64,000 bases of DNA from Ulva prolifera (Eukaryota; Chlorophyta; Ulvophyceae; Ulvales; Ulvaceae): NCBI GenBank assembly GCA_023078555.1, contig CM041201.1, forward strand, positions 7,695,172 through 7,759,171, written 5' to 3'. The notes under the pieces are model-generated. The model ran no database searches, was not told the DNA's origin, and saw nothing but the letters and a program-made list of their open reading frames with translations. The first letter of the stretch is position 1; every line of letters begins with the position of its first letter. Positions 9,901 to 20,300 of the stretch are shown here, piece by piece. The translations under genes were made by a program, and so were the position numbers.

Positions 9901-12900
9901 GTGTCTGGAGCTGGATTCCCCGCAGCTGCCGCAGGACGCGCGCGTGCTTCCGGCACTGCCACGCCCCCCTTCCGGCGCGCTGGTGATGATCACGGGCAGG
10001 ATGCCGGCGGGCGCGCTCTGGCCAGGGCCGCTGACCGGGGCTCGGTGCGCGGTGTACGTGTGGCAGGCAGCTGACGGGGGCCGGTATGTGCCGTGCCCTA
10101 ACAGTGTGATGATAGCGAAGGGCCACCCGCACGGTTCCCGCACGTGTGCGGAGCACAGAGGATGCGTCGTGCATCACACGGATGCACACGTGACATGCGC
10201 AAAGAAATATTGCACTGACTGTCCCGCATGGAAGATCGAAGATGCGTGGGTGACACGGGCAGACGGCACGTATGTGAGGAAAGCGTGTGACGATTGCGCG
10301 GCGAAGAGAGCGGCAAAGCGGGAGGGCACGCGGTTGCGGAAGCAAGGCGCGCAAGCGGTTCAGCCCCTGACCTTGCATCAGCGAGTGCCGGACCATCCAG
10401 GCGCCCTTGAGTGGCTGTTGTGGTACGAGCCAATGTCAAAGGCCATGAGGGAGGCGGGAGGCTCGTGGGCTCGCCCGGGCGAGTGCCACGTCGTGGGTTG
10501 CAGCGGCACAATTGTGACGAGCAAGTCTAAGGTGTGCGACACGCACAGAGATGCTGTGTTGTACCTCCAAAGCAAGGACGGCCAAGACGCGGCGGTTGTG
10601 TACCACTGTCGATCGTGCCAGATGTGGGTGGAGATCGAGCGGCTTGAAGAGGATGGCAGATGCGGGCCACGCTGCCAAGCGTTCGACAGCGACGGCGCCA
10701 AGGCGGCGGTCGCAGGCGACAAACACCTGAGGCGGGTCCTCGAGCGCCTTTGTGAGACGCCGGCTCTCGCAGATGAGCCGCCCCGGGTTCTAGCATGTGT
10801 GCTGGGGCTGGCCACGTGCGACATGCAGACGCGAGAACTGAGTCGATGCCACCACGTCAGCCCACGCACGGGTCGGTGCACGTCGAAGATCACGGCGAGC
10901 CATGCCAGCCGCATGTGCCGGACACATTGCCATGATGTGGTGCTCAGGGTTGACGGTGGCCAGGGCCCGTCGGTGGTGTCCATCACGTGGTACTGCCCAA
11001 ACCGATTCTGCCAGAAGGTGTGCAGTATCGAGGGCGTGGGCCTCGTGCGTGGCAGTTACGCGTGTGCCCGCTGCTATGAGGTGCACACAAGGCTGCAGCG
11101 ATGCGCTGTAGAGGCACGCCGGCTGCTGGACGAAGATGCACCCTCATGCAACGGCAGCGTCGTGATGTCCGCTGAAGGGGAGGACGTCGGCAGCGAGTCC
11201 GATGCGTCTTCGGATTGGGACTCGGAGCCGCAAGTCGTCGGCTCCACCGAGGCAGCTGAAGAGTCGGCTGAGGACGACGAGGTGCTGGCGGGGTACGACT
11301 ACGGTGACGGGAGCGGGTCAGATTGCGGGGATGCTGGGTTGGCGCTCGTCGCAGGCATCACCGTCCGTCAGTCGCGACAAGACGCAGCCCAACCAACCAC
11401 AGGACACGGTGGGGCCAGCACGAGCGCATCAGCTGTCGCGCGTGCGCAGGCGCCCTCAGCAGAGGTACAGGGCTCCCCGGCCGTGCCTCTCGGCTGTGTC
11501 CGGTGCCGCAATGCACCTTTGTGCAAGAAGACGCCGCCGGTTGAGCGGGTCGTGGACGGGTACTGCATCACCTGCCTGTCCAGCTTGAAGGACTGCGGCT
11601 CTGCTCTGGATGCGATCGTGTTAATGACGACTCCAGGCACATTGGATCGCAGCGCGGGTGCGGCATTCGCTGCTTTTCATGTGCAGCTGAGCATAAATCG
11701 GTCACATCCGTGCCTGCTCTGCACTTCCTGCCGGGTCAGGGTCTGTGTGCTGACATGGAAGTGGCCGCTCGTGCGCTATTGTTTCAGTGGCACTGGTGCC
11801 TCGTGAAACCGTGTTCACCATCACGTGGTGACTTGCCGGGCTGTCACCGGTGCCTCTGCGGACATGCTTCGTTGTACAATGTTTATTAATTGTATTAATA
11901 CGTATCAATATGCTCTCAATCGCTTCCGATACGTGTGGTGTGCAAGTCTGGTTGTTTGTACATGTGTTGACGCGACTCCCTGTGATGCCATCCGAAGGAT
12001 TGCTGTGCAGGCACTGTTGACATGATGAAACACGCACTCACGGATGACGTCGACGAGTGCGACATCCGGCCGAGAGACGCCCTGAAGACTGACAAGGCTG
12101 CCAGGCGGAACCACCGGGAGCGTCTGCAGTACGAAGCGCTTCCAGAGGAGAAGAAGAAGGTGAAGCGGGCAAAGATGCATGCAAGTATGAAGGGACCCCG
12201 GAGCAATGCCCCCAAGGGACTCAAGAACATTCAGCAAGGCCCAATCGCAAATGCCATGCGCGGCCGATGCGCGCCCAGCCGGCACTGTGAGCATGGTACG
12301 GCTACTTGATCAAGCTTCTGTAGATGCTGTGTGTGTTCATTGTCCAGTGTTGTGCTAGAAGTGTCTTGCCGAATTTCATGGCCTGTGTTGTATCCAATGC
12401 CGTGCCTGCCCTACTGCTGCAGTGTCCACAGGGGTGTACCTATAACGACTGTGTACGTCATGTGCCCCGCCGGAGTGTTCCATGTGCATGCAGCATCAGC
12501 AGCGATGCGGGTCATGGACAGCCTCCACGCCTTCAAGCTGGTGGATTGGGCGAAGGCCGCCGCGGTGTCCGACGCGGCGGTAGGGATGGTCGTGGAGACT
12601 CCGAAGTGGGTGACCAACCGCAGCCTGCAAATCTTCGCGTTGGAGATGTTCATGCCTGTCGGCTTCACGTCTCGGAAGCCCAAGGCCAGCAAGGCGCAGG
12701 CCCCACAGGGGGCTGCCTCAGCATGGCCACGCCCAGACGACGCGCTCGTGGCTCAGGCGGCGCGGAGCCAAAGGTCAACGGTGGTCCGCATCGGACACGC
12801 GCAATGTCAGCAAGCAAAAGACCGCGGCGAGGATGCGCCTTCATGTCTGACGTACTCTGTGCGCGCGGTGCATTTGAAGTGCGCACAGAGCATGACGGAG

Positions 12901-13893
12901 CCGCTGCGCAGGATCGGCACGGTGGACGTGCGGTATCTGCAGCTCGTGCGAGACGCGGGCGAGCTCCTCATCGCGCGGGTGTTCGACCCCGCCGCGCCTG
13001 CACAACCCCCCGTCCGTGTGCATGCGACGACCCTGCAGCTACTGCAGCGGCTGCAGCTGCTCCCTCGGCCGACACTCCCAGCCCTCCTGACGCTGTTTGT
13101 GTGGGGCCTCGCACACTGCAGTGTCGCTGTTCGCGAGAGCAGAGACGCGGTGCCGCAACTGATCTGGCACTATGCGTATGCGGAAGTCCAGACGCTGGCA
13201 TGGCAGCTCGTCCTAGTCGCCGCCGGCACGACGTGGATCAACAGCGATGACGATGTCACGTCTGCGCTGTCTGTGCTGGCGTGCATCCCGCGGGCCGCCC
13301 TGATCGGGCTGGAGCAATTTGACAAGCAGAAGTGGCCGGAGATCCTGGACGGGCGACGCAAGCGGCGAGGCGGCGACAAACTCGAGCCGGTGCGAGTCTG
13401 CCATAACCCAGATACTTCCCAGCTCGGCCTCAAAACAGAATTTATGAGACTGCACTGTTCGCCCTCCTATTATCGCATGGTGTGCATTTGTCGTGTCTGT
13501 TTTCCGTAGTCATTGTACCGGGCGTGCATCGAAACAATGGCACCGACGCCCGTGTGCATGCAGATCCTATGGTCTGACGACTGCGACCCGGAGGTCATCG
13601 TGATGACGCGTGCGACGCCATCCGAGTTGACAGGCCTTCAGGCGGCAGCCCAAACGGACGCCACTCGGCAGCGGTTCGAATTCACCGCGGACGCTCGTGT
13701 GCGCCCGGTCGGCGACGTCACGCAGGGCCTGGGTGTTGGGTCGATGCGGCGCGCCGCAAGGAGTCGTGCGGGAGCCAGCGCGGCCGCGATCGACCTGACC
13801 GGTGACAGAGGTGACCGTGCGCAGCCACCCTCCAAGCGGCGCCGCAGGAACAGCAGTCAGCGCAGCCAGGGGGACACCCAGGCGGGCACTTAG
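5027..13893 (+). CDS. Twelve-exon gene, 2,162-aa protein with tandem SBP-like zinc modules
   Basis: Modelled exons: 5027-5539, 5739-6038, 6238-6617, 6673-6964, 7190-7538, 8044-8468, 8642-8843, 9062-9612, 9782-11657, 12011-12295, 12494-13479, 13564-13893. All junctions are GT-AG, all phases agree, and the total is 6,489 nt ending in TAG. The ATG at 5027 is preferred because the second copy (63913) has a TGA in the frame just upstream of it. Layout: N-terminal helical region of unknown family (1-820), Cys/His module array (848-1435), acidic linker, basic stretch (1630-1724), C-terminal region, then IDLTGD and KRRRR. The array and basic tail suggest a nuclear nucleic-acid-binding protein. The weakest junctions are 6617/6673 and 11657/12011. 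It belongs to a repeated unit, so it may be mobile-element cargo. Confidence 0.7.
7190..8843 (+). CDS. Exons 5-7 of the 2,162-aa gene: helical middle region
   Basis: Residues 496 to about 820. Exon 5 opens CLADLGVPSAMKNLVKAAAF. Exon 6 (8044-8468) carries the acidic AEDVDLCRF segment and then a basic ERMRKRKCVYNADAMRRKR run. Exon 7 opens VSTEGLNAILMHRKAVLQHF. Splice phases (1, 0, 1) match across all junctions. No recognised fold; the basic run could contact nucleic acid or act as a nuclear signal. Confidence 0.6.
9062..11657 (+). CDS. Exons 8-9: five tandem SBP-like Cys/His modules plus acidic linker
   Basis: Each module has C...C, C-x2-H, C-x2-C and a second C-x2-C. Module 2: C980-x4-C985-x13-C999-x2-H1002-x16-C1019-x2-C1022-x19-C1042-x2-C1045. 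Module 3: C1093, C1109, C1126-x2-H1129, C1148-x2-C1151, C1173-x2-C1176, followed by AAKRAAKREGTRLRK. Module 4: C1239-x4-C1244-x11-C1256-x2-H1259-x20-C1280-x2-C1283, C1298, C1302. Module 5: C1360, C1370, C1383-x2-H1386, C1409-x4-C1414, C1432-x2-C1435. Module 1 (C848-H932) lacks one cysteine (T911). The first half matches the C-x4-C...C-x2-H finger of SBP domains, and the C-x2-C and basic tail also fit, but SBP proteins normally have one domain. An acidic Ser/Asp linker follows (SESDASSDWDSE), then a last CVRC...CITC pair. Exact relation to SBP is inference. Confidence 0.6.
12011..13893 (+). CDS. Exons 10-12: basic segment and C-terminal region
   Basis: Exon 10 is strongly basic (KTDKAARRNHRERLQYEA; EEKKKVKRAKMHAS), consistent with nucleic-acid contact. 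Exon 11 (12494-13479) is a globular-looking 329-residue region that includes LDGRRKRRGGDKLE. Exon 12 ends with AAAIDLTGDRGDR at about 2126-2138, an I-D-L-T motif like SUMO-interacting motifs, then PPSKRRRRNSS, a probable nuclear localisation signal. The TAG is at 13891. The 11/12 junction uses donor ATG|GTGTGC and acceptor CATGCAG, both phase 0. Confidence 0.6.
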
Positions 13894-14745
13894 TCGGGCA
13901 CAAGACGCTGGTTGAGATCCGGAACCGGCGGTGGCGTGATGGTCACAAGTCCGGCCGCATCGCTGGGCGACCCTGTGCACAGGTCAGCCCCTGCAGCGCC
14001 AAAGCGTGCCCGAAGCCCCTCGCGTGGCGGGTCCCGAGGCGATCCAGGCGCCGGTCCATCGGGTGGACATGCGGGCGGCAGCGGGGGCGGAGGAACTGGG
14101 CGCGGCAACGGCGGACATGGAGGGTATGACGGCGGCAACGGAGGCGGCGGCAACGGAGGCGGGTCTGATAGCGACGGTGGCGGCGGAAGCGGCGGTGATG
14201 CCCCGGCAACATGCCGCTTTTGCCGCAGCGTCGGCCGCAGGTTTTGCGGCGGCGGGCGGCAGGGTGCAGCCGCGCGGGCGGGCGGGCGCAGGCCGCAGGC
14301 CCGTCAGGGTGCGGGGCGGAGCCCCGCGGGGGCGGGTTCGGGCCGCAGGCCCGACGGGGTGCGCGGCGGAGCCCCGCGTGGGCGGGTTCGGGTCGCAGGC
14401 TTGCGGGGCGCGGGGCGGAGCCCCGCCGGGTGGCCGGAGGCCACCGCCGGCGAGCGGCGGGCGGGGAGCGGCGGGGCGCAGCCCCGCGGCGAGGCGGCCG
14501 GCGCGAGCGGCACGTGCGACCCTCCTAGTGCAACCCTCCAAGCTGCTGTGGCTGGTGGTGTGACGGTGGGGCTGGGGATGCAGGTGTCTTTGTCTCACTA
14601 CCTGAACTGTATCCGCTTGCGTATGCGGTCTGTGTGTCGAGTATTTCCTACCTCACTAGTTGGTGGCTCAGATGATGGTGGCGGGGAGAGGCCGGAGGAC
14701 CGCAAGGATGAAGAAGAGCAGCTTGTAGATCTGTTTGATATGTAG
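13894..14745 (+). repeat. Gly/Arg low-complexity DNA with clustered GC hairpins
   Basis: GC-rich DNA follows the stop codon. At 14280-14490 at least six short perfect or near-perfect palindromes occur: GCGGGGCGGAGCCCCGC at 14311 and 14410, GCGGGGCGCAGCCCCGC at 14471, GGGCCGCAGGCCC at 14340, TGGCCGGAGGCCA at 14431 and GGCCGCAGGCC at 14291. Stems vary but the loops keep G[GC]AG. An open frame of 277 codons (13912-14745) runs through as Gly/Arg-rich low complexity; I read it as composition, not a gene. Confidence 0.75.
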
Positions 14746-15444
14746 GCATGGTACTATGAAGCAAGGCAGCAGTGATGTTGTGCTAGACAAGTGAAAGCAA
14801 GCAATCGAGCTGTAGTGCAGCATCGCTGTTTTATGTCATGGAAAGCAAAGTAAATCTAAATTTACTGAGCCGTATCCTATTGGACAACGACAACTCCGAG
14901 GTAACGGGACCACCTATGTGTAACGAGTGCTCAGAGGGATTTGTACATGCACAGACTGCTTTGCTGATCTGTTACCCATGTAGGCACGCATGACGTAAGG
15001 ATGTGGTATCCAATTTCCGTGCACTATCAAAAAACTGCACTGGAGATGTGCTACACACTCCAGCATCAGCGTGTGGCAGCCTCGAGGCGGGCTGCTGTGG
15101 CTGTTGGTGTGACAACGGGGCTGTCGATGTGGAGGCAGTGGGGCTGGGGGTGCAGGTCTGTGGCAGCGTGGAGGTGGGCTGGTACTGCTCGGGCAAGCAC
15201 ACCCATACACATGCAGATGGTGCTGTTCGACAGTACAGGGCTTATTTGGACAGTACCACACATGGATCCCACCTGCCAAGAAATGTGCGTCGGCATCCCC
15301 ACCGAAAGTGGGGAACATGAATTTCAGTACTTACACTCCTGAAATGCTCTGTTGTAGCACGAACGGGATCCATGTGTCCGCTCTACTTCTCGGAGAGCGG
15401 CGCTGAGTGCAGACCGGTATTCAGATGGCTTGTAGTGCTCCCAC
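14746..15444. other. No supportable gene
   Basis: A short AT-richer segment precedes the next R repeat. Only small overlapping frames of low complexity are present. I see no splice-consistent coding. Confidence 0.5.
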
Positions 15445-15760
15445 GACCGTGCAAAAGGCGGGAATCCCGCCACCGAATCACCATTATATTGTACCTGTTT
15501 AGCGGTTCGCGTTATCAGATTCCCGCCCTGAGCCCGGATTTTGGAGTGGCGACGACGAATGTGCAATGTCCACGAGGTCTCCACGGAGTCTCACACGTCA
15601 CACATCCACGGGTGCCCGGGTGAAACGGAGGCAACAGCAGAGACGACCATCCGTGCATCATGTTGATTGATGACACTGCAATCTAGCTGGCCGACCTGGC
15701 GAGATGGAGCTGCGGAAGCTGCGCATGCGGTCGGTGCTCCGAGGTGGTGGAACCAGGCAA
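15445..15760 (+). repeat. R repeat, third copy
   Basis: This aligns with 340-640: palindrome GGCGGGAATCCCGCC at 15457-15471, then GATTCCCGCCCTGAGCCCGG, CACGAGGTCTCCA, GAAACGGAGGCAAC and the ATTGATGACACTGCAAT segment. The orientation is the same as the copies at 1-1010, so the 15-kb gene-bearing stretch is flanked by direct copies. Homology ends near 15760. Confidence 0.75.
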
Positions 15761-16225
15761 GTGGAGGTGGAGGCGGCGAAGCCGCCGCGCAAGCACAGAC
15801 GGGAAGGGTTGATGGAAGAGGCATCGTTGCAGAATCTTGTAGAGTGAACGGGAATGGAAAACACAAGGAAGGACGAGCTTCCGAGTCAGCAGCCACACAG
15901 ACACGACCACAGCATGGCAGGCCAAACGCCGCTGTTCGGCAGCGCCGGGTTTTTAGAAACGTAGTTCCACACAGCTGTGCACAGGTGGACCGGCTGCGTC
16001 GATGTAGCCGAGGCCGGTACATCCGAGGCGTCGCCGGCATGCGGCCACAAGCGCACGTATCTTTCATGCAGTCTCGCAGCAATTGTTGTCGATACAATTT
16101 GAGATGCTTTGTTCTTAATGATCATCGATGGGAACGCGTACGCTTACTTTTTCAACCTGTAGGCTTGCGAGCCATAAATCGGCTAGTTGCCGTGTGCAAC
16201 GAAGAATCGTTTATCCTACTACATA

Positions 16226-16555
16226 ATGTTTAAAGTCGAAGCTAATCTCAACCCTCCGCGTGAGGAAGGGCAAGGCGAGGTTGATCGGCAACCACTCGTC
16301 GACAGGGACGCCTACCAGTTGCTCCCTGACGACGAGCAGCCCCAAGGCATGTTACTTCGTGGCGGACGAGTTATCCGACCTCGAGACTCTTTCCAAACCG
16401 GGAACAGCAATCAGCAAGTGCCTCTTGAATCCAATGTTGTGAACAGTGCCATCAACACTGATTCATTCATCACACTTGAGTCTCTGACTGAAGCACTGCG
16501 TGCATCCCGTGGTCGTAGCGAACCTGACCTGACGAAAGGCAAGTTGCCTGAGTGA
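16226..16555 (+). pseudogene. gag: copia gag, N-terminal fragment
   Basis: The ATG at 16226 opens a frame with PREEGQGEVDRQPLVDRD and TLESLTEALRASRGRSEPD. It is closely related to the gag proteins at 56836 (+) and 63197 (-) of the fold-back pair. A TGA at 16553 replaces the tryptophan codon found in the other copies (LP-stop versus a KW/EW motif), and the sequence breaks down after 16600. This is the capsid domain only; zinc knuckle and protease are missing. Confidence 0.8.
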
Positions 16556-16774
16556 AACACAAAGACTGAAAGTTTCGTTGCATACGAACATTTTGTGGTT
16601 AGGCCAGTTTTATTTACATTAGGTGACCTATCTCGGCGCTTGAAAAATCAGAGTATAGTGGCTGGGGATACAACAGAGGCTTAGCTCATTGCGATGAGTG
16701 CAACCAATGAGTTGATGTGTTGATTCAGTTGCTTTTCGATGTGAAACTGATGCCACATAAGCCAACTCTGTGGG

Positions 16775-16993
16775 GTGACAATAAGAGCGCCAATACCTGT
16801 GAATGATGTGTCCACTGACAGATCCAAGCACATTCGTGTGCGGCAAATGCGAGTGCGGGAATATGTTCAGATGGATGAACTGAAGGTGGAATGGGTTGGC
16901 ACGGTTGGCCAACTAGCAGATGTGTTCACCACAGTGCTGCCCAGTCCTGCTCTGAAGGATGTTCGTAATAAACTCGAGCTAGTGGAGATGTAG
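16775..16993 (+). pseudogene. pol: copia RNase H C-terminal fragment
   Basis: The frame carries STDRSKHIRVRQMRVREYVQ and then VEWVGTVGQLADVFTT, the hallmark C-terminal RNase H signature of Ty1/copia pol (KHI..R...VRE, QLAD..TK). A TGA-interrupted GDNKSANT peptide, another RNase H piece, precedes it at about 16770. It ends at TAG 16991, just before the purine tract and LTR, as expected for the 3' end of pol. Confidence 0.85.
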
Positions 16994-17010
16994 CAGGTTT
17001 TATGGGGGAG

Positions 17011-17390
17011 TGTCACAATGCATGAGCCTGCGGGCAGCAGCGTGGTGACAGGTGCACCCATACACGGATCGGTCCGCGGATTGAGTGTAGGGGATAGGAT
17101 AGCCACCCGCGGGATTGTCCCGGAGTAGGGTGGGAGATCCTGCAAGGATGTCCCACCGTAATCTTGGCTGCCAATGTGCCTATTGAGATGCACAGTATGA
17201 TCCGTAACCTTTATCCTTACTGTTTCACAGTATTAGCATCTCCTCTTAGTATTCCTCGGCTCGACCTCTGTGCATAGCGGGTGTGGAATACTGGCCACTT
17301 GAATTGACCTCATCATAGACCGCGCGTCAGGTGTAGTATGACCTTAACATAGACCTCGCGTCTGACCTGCATAAGAAGGTTTTTCTAACA
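17011..17390 (+). mobile_element. copia 3' LTR (380 bp)
   Basis: It begins TGTCACAATGCATGAGCC and ends TTTTTCTAACA. It shares its start and internal blocks with the LTRs at 56177-56530 and 63505-63856 (for example CCTGCGGGCAGCAG and TACTGTTTC.C.GTATTAGCA). It is adjacent to the purine tract at its left edge. Confidence 0.85.
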
Positions 17391-20300
17391 ACATTCAGAT
17401 GTACATCAAGGAACTCCTCTGTGCCGAGCTCTTGCAGTTCACCTGATTCTGCTTTGTTCACTATGACCGACTCCCCGTTTGAGGCCCCCTTGGATTCAAT
17501 CGCTCCAACAACGGAGTTTGTAGATGCCCCCGACTAAGCTCAAACGGCTACAAGCTGAAGATTAAACCTGTGATCCTTACATCTTCAATACCGGGCGACA
17601 TGGTTCTTTCCTAAAAGGGGGACGCCACACAGCTCGCTGAAGAGCTGGACCTGGTGTTATGGGACAATGTCGACCTCACGTCGCTTTACATGCATGGACG
17701 GGATTCACGGTGAGCACCGAAAACATCGGACATGCGGTACTCGCAATTTTAGCACTCTGAGGAGGGATCTCCGCTTTTGTAGAGGAGACAAGACTGTTGC
17801 ATTTACCACTTCTGTTACAATGAAGAGACAGCGGTGTGTGTCCGGGCTGAATGGTACATGTCCGCCCGCGAATGCTGGCCTAGAAGTTGGTTGCAAGCGT
17901 GGACATTCACCGATACACAGGCAACCCACTCGAGGTGCGAGCATCATCAAACGACACAATCTCCAACTATTTAACATGTGCATCTATAGCCTCAGCGACA
18001 TTTTGCGGCATCTTCACCGCGGAAATTTCAAGCTTTAAACGGAGTATTTCACGACAACGTGTCCCTATGACAGATACAGTAAGACATCTGAACGGTATAG
18101 ACAAAGCAACACTCACACTGGACATCGTTAGATGCATTGTCATGCACAATTCATCTTTCACTCCAATACAACTCAGTCGCCGGCTACCCTCACAACCACC
18201 AGGCCGTGTACTACACTGCTGTGCACCTAAACGGGGGCGCCCACTTGCTTTGGTGCGCAGACTTTGAAGCAACTTATCAAATAAATCCCGTGAGACGCAC
18301 ATCTTCCACAAACAACACGCGTAGATTTATATGAATGTCTTTGCTAACTTGTATGCGCCATAAATCGCCGCGCAACCTAGAAGTTCACCATGCCGCTCAC
18401 CCGCTATTTATGCTCCGAGCAGCATCGCGCACCCCCACAGTGCGCAAGAGAAACACCACATCACCGCTTGAAAGGGCTACACGACCACAAATGACTGTGA
18501 ACCCGAGTGACATGTTATTGCATGCGTGATGAGCCATGTCTGCGGCCTTCACACGCTTTCCCGTGACATTTCTTGTATCTCAACAATACGCGCACCCTGG
18601 ATTGGCGCACCCAATTATGGTGCACCCGGGTGTGCCAGCTCCACCGTAGCTGTTGTGCTCTAGTGGTTCTCGTCCACAAGTTATCTATTGCCTCATTTAG
18701 TCGGAAATCTAGGCAGGAATGCTCGGTATTGTGCAGCATTTAAGCAGGGGGTACACCTGGGCAATCCAAACGGTATTTATACCGTGCACCTGCTGGGATT
18801 CGGTCTTCTATTCCAGAGACCGATTTGGGGTGCCTCTATTCCACATCTCTGGCATACTTTCACATGCGTTTCGCTGTTGTTCACTGTATTGTTGTTCTAG
18901 GTCGATATCAGCCTCTGAGATGCGACGCTAAGGCCCGATTACATGCTTCCACCATAGTTCCCATCGAGATACTTATCAGTACCACCGGAGGCTTTATCCT
19001 CCCTTGAAAAAGTTGACATGGCCCACCGTGCACCGTGGCAGTCAGGATGCCACTTCACAAAACATCATTACCCTGTGTTGCCAACTGGCTGATGTGATGA
19101 GAGGCAGGGCAGGGCCTGGATGCCTCACCCACGGTCTTGACCAAGGGCTAACTTTGAGTGGATGTATCATTGCTAGAGCCTGCAATGGCGAAAATGCTGG
19201 TTTTTGAGCCTAGACACCGCTTCCTACATTTTATGTAGCACAAGCTAATCCGGAGGTCTGTTGCGGATCCATGTTACCAAAATTCACCTCAATCTGACAA
19301 GTATGCAAGATCTGGATTGTTTAGTGCACCTTGTCTTGGGGCCCACTTGGAGCCGCACCGAAAGCCAGACAACACGAGCATGCAAATCTGCGGCTGCATC
19401 GCGACGGAGCACACCATGCCGTAGATGAGAAGATCTTGATCTACACATGATTTGCGGTTAGTCCTGTCTCTTCAGCGTGTGGTTCTGTTACGTGTTGCTT
19501 GTCCTTCTGTGACCCATGCATGTGCACCCTTCAAACAGGTTGAGATGCACCACGCAAACTCGACACGGACACTCCTACGTCCACCGCTACGCCGACAAAT
19601 TTACCTGCATGGAATTCTGACACTGTTCTGATTATCATCGGGGCGCTAGAAGTGGTGTCTACGCCGCTGCCGGCTGCAAGGGCGTGCACTTGATGAGGCC
19701 GCTGATTCATGTTCTATGCTTTTGCCGGAGCGTGTACATCCCATAAATTGTGCAAAGCGTCTGATGTGACATACACCTGGTGCAATTGAGGTCCCGCCTG
19801 GGACCCAATGCATGGCGTGTACGTACGCACATGAGTGTGGTGGCCACGGGCCCAGCTCCTACTGGTTTGGGACATGTGTGTGAGCACAGTCACATCCAAA
19901 AACCCATGCGACACAGGGCCCACAGCTATATTGGCGCACCCGTGTGCGCAACAAAATTGGTGCGCGTCATGAGGGTGCGCGACTTATGAACTTATGCAGA
20001 AGCAGCCGGAATTGCCTTTACAGGCTTCAACATGCTGTATTTATGTGAACTGTGTTTATTGAAACTCGATCTGCTCAGCTCCGTGGGCTCTAGAGCCGCA
20101 GTGGCTTTTCCCAGAGTGCACACTGCGCACCTTGCGGGTGCGCGACGACAGCGGGTGCGCGTGGTCCAGGTGGGCTGAGAACAGGCTGACGACTGTTGTA
20201 AGATGTTCGCTGCTTACTATTCAGCACTGACACCTTGTTTTTGCCATACTTGAGACCGTGTGTTCAGTTCGGGTCGACTCGGATGTCTCAGTGGCCTGGT

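Larger units (their letters stand above)
16030..17390 (+). mobile_element. Internally deleted Ty1/copia element lacking its 5' LTR
   Basis: Leader sequence like that at 56630-56835 starts near 16030. Then come a gag N-terminus, a deletion that removes everything up to the end of RNase H, a purine tract (TATGGGGGAG) at 17001-17010 and the 3' LTR. No 5' LTR or primer site is visible upstream, where the R repeat lies. The element cannot be autonomous. Confidence 0.8.

Noticed and set aside
5027-13893. Kyakuja-Dileera-Zisupton transposase as identity of the large gene
   Set aside because: Those transposases are cysteine-rich in part, but none of their catalytic-core motifs could be found here.
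13912-14745. 277-codon Gly/Arg-rich open frame
   Set aside because: It follows from stop-poor GC repeats and hairpins; several frames on both strands are equally open.
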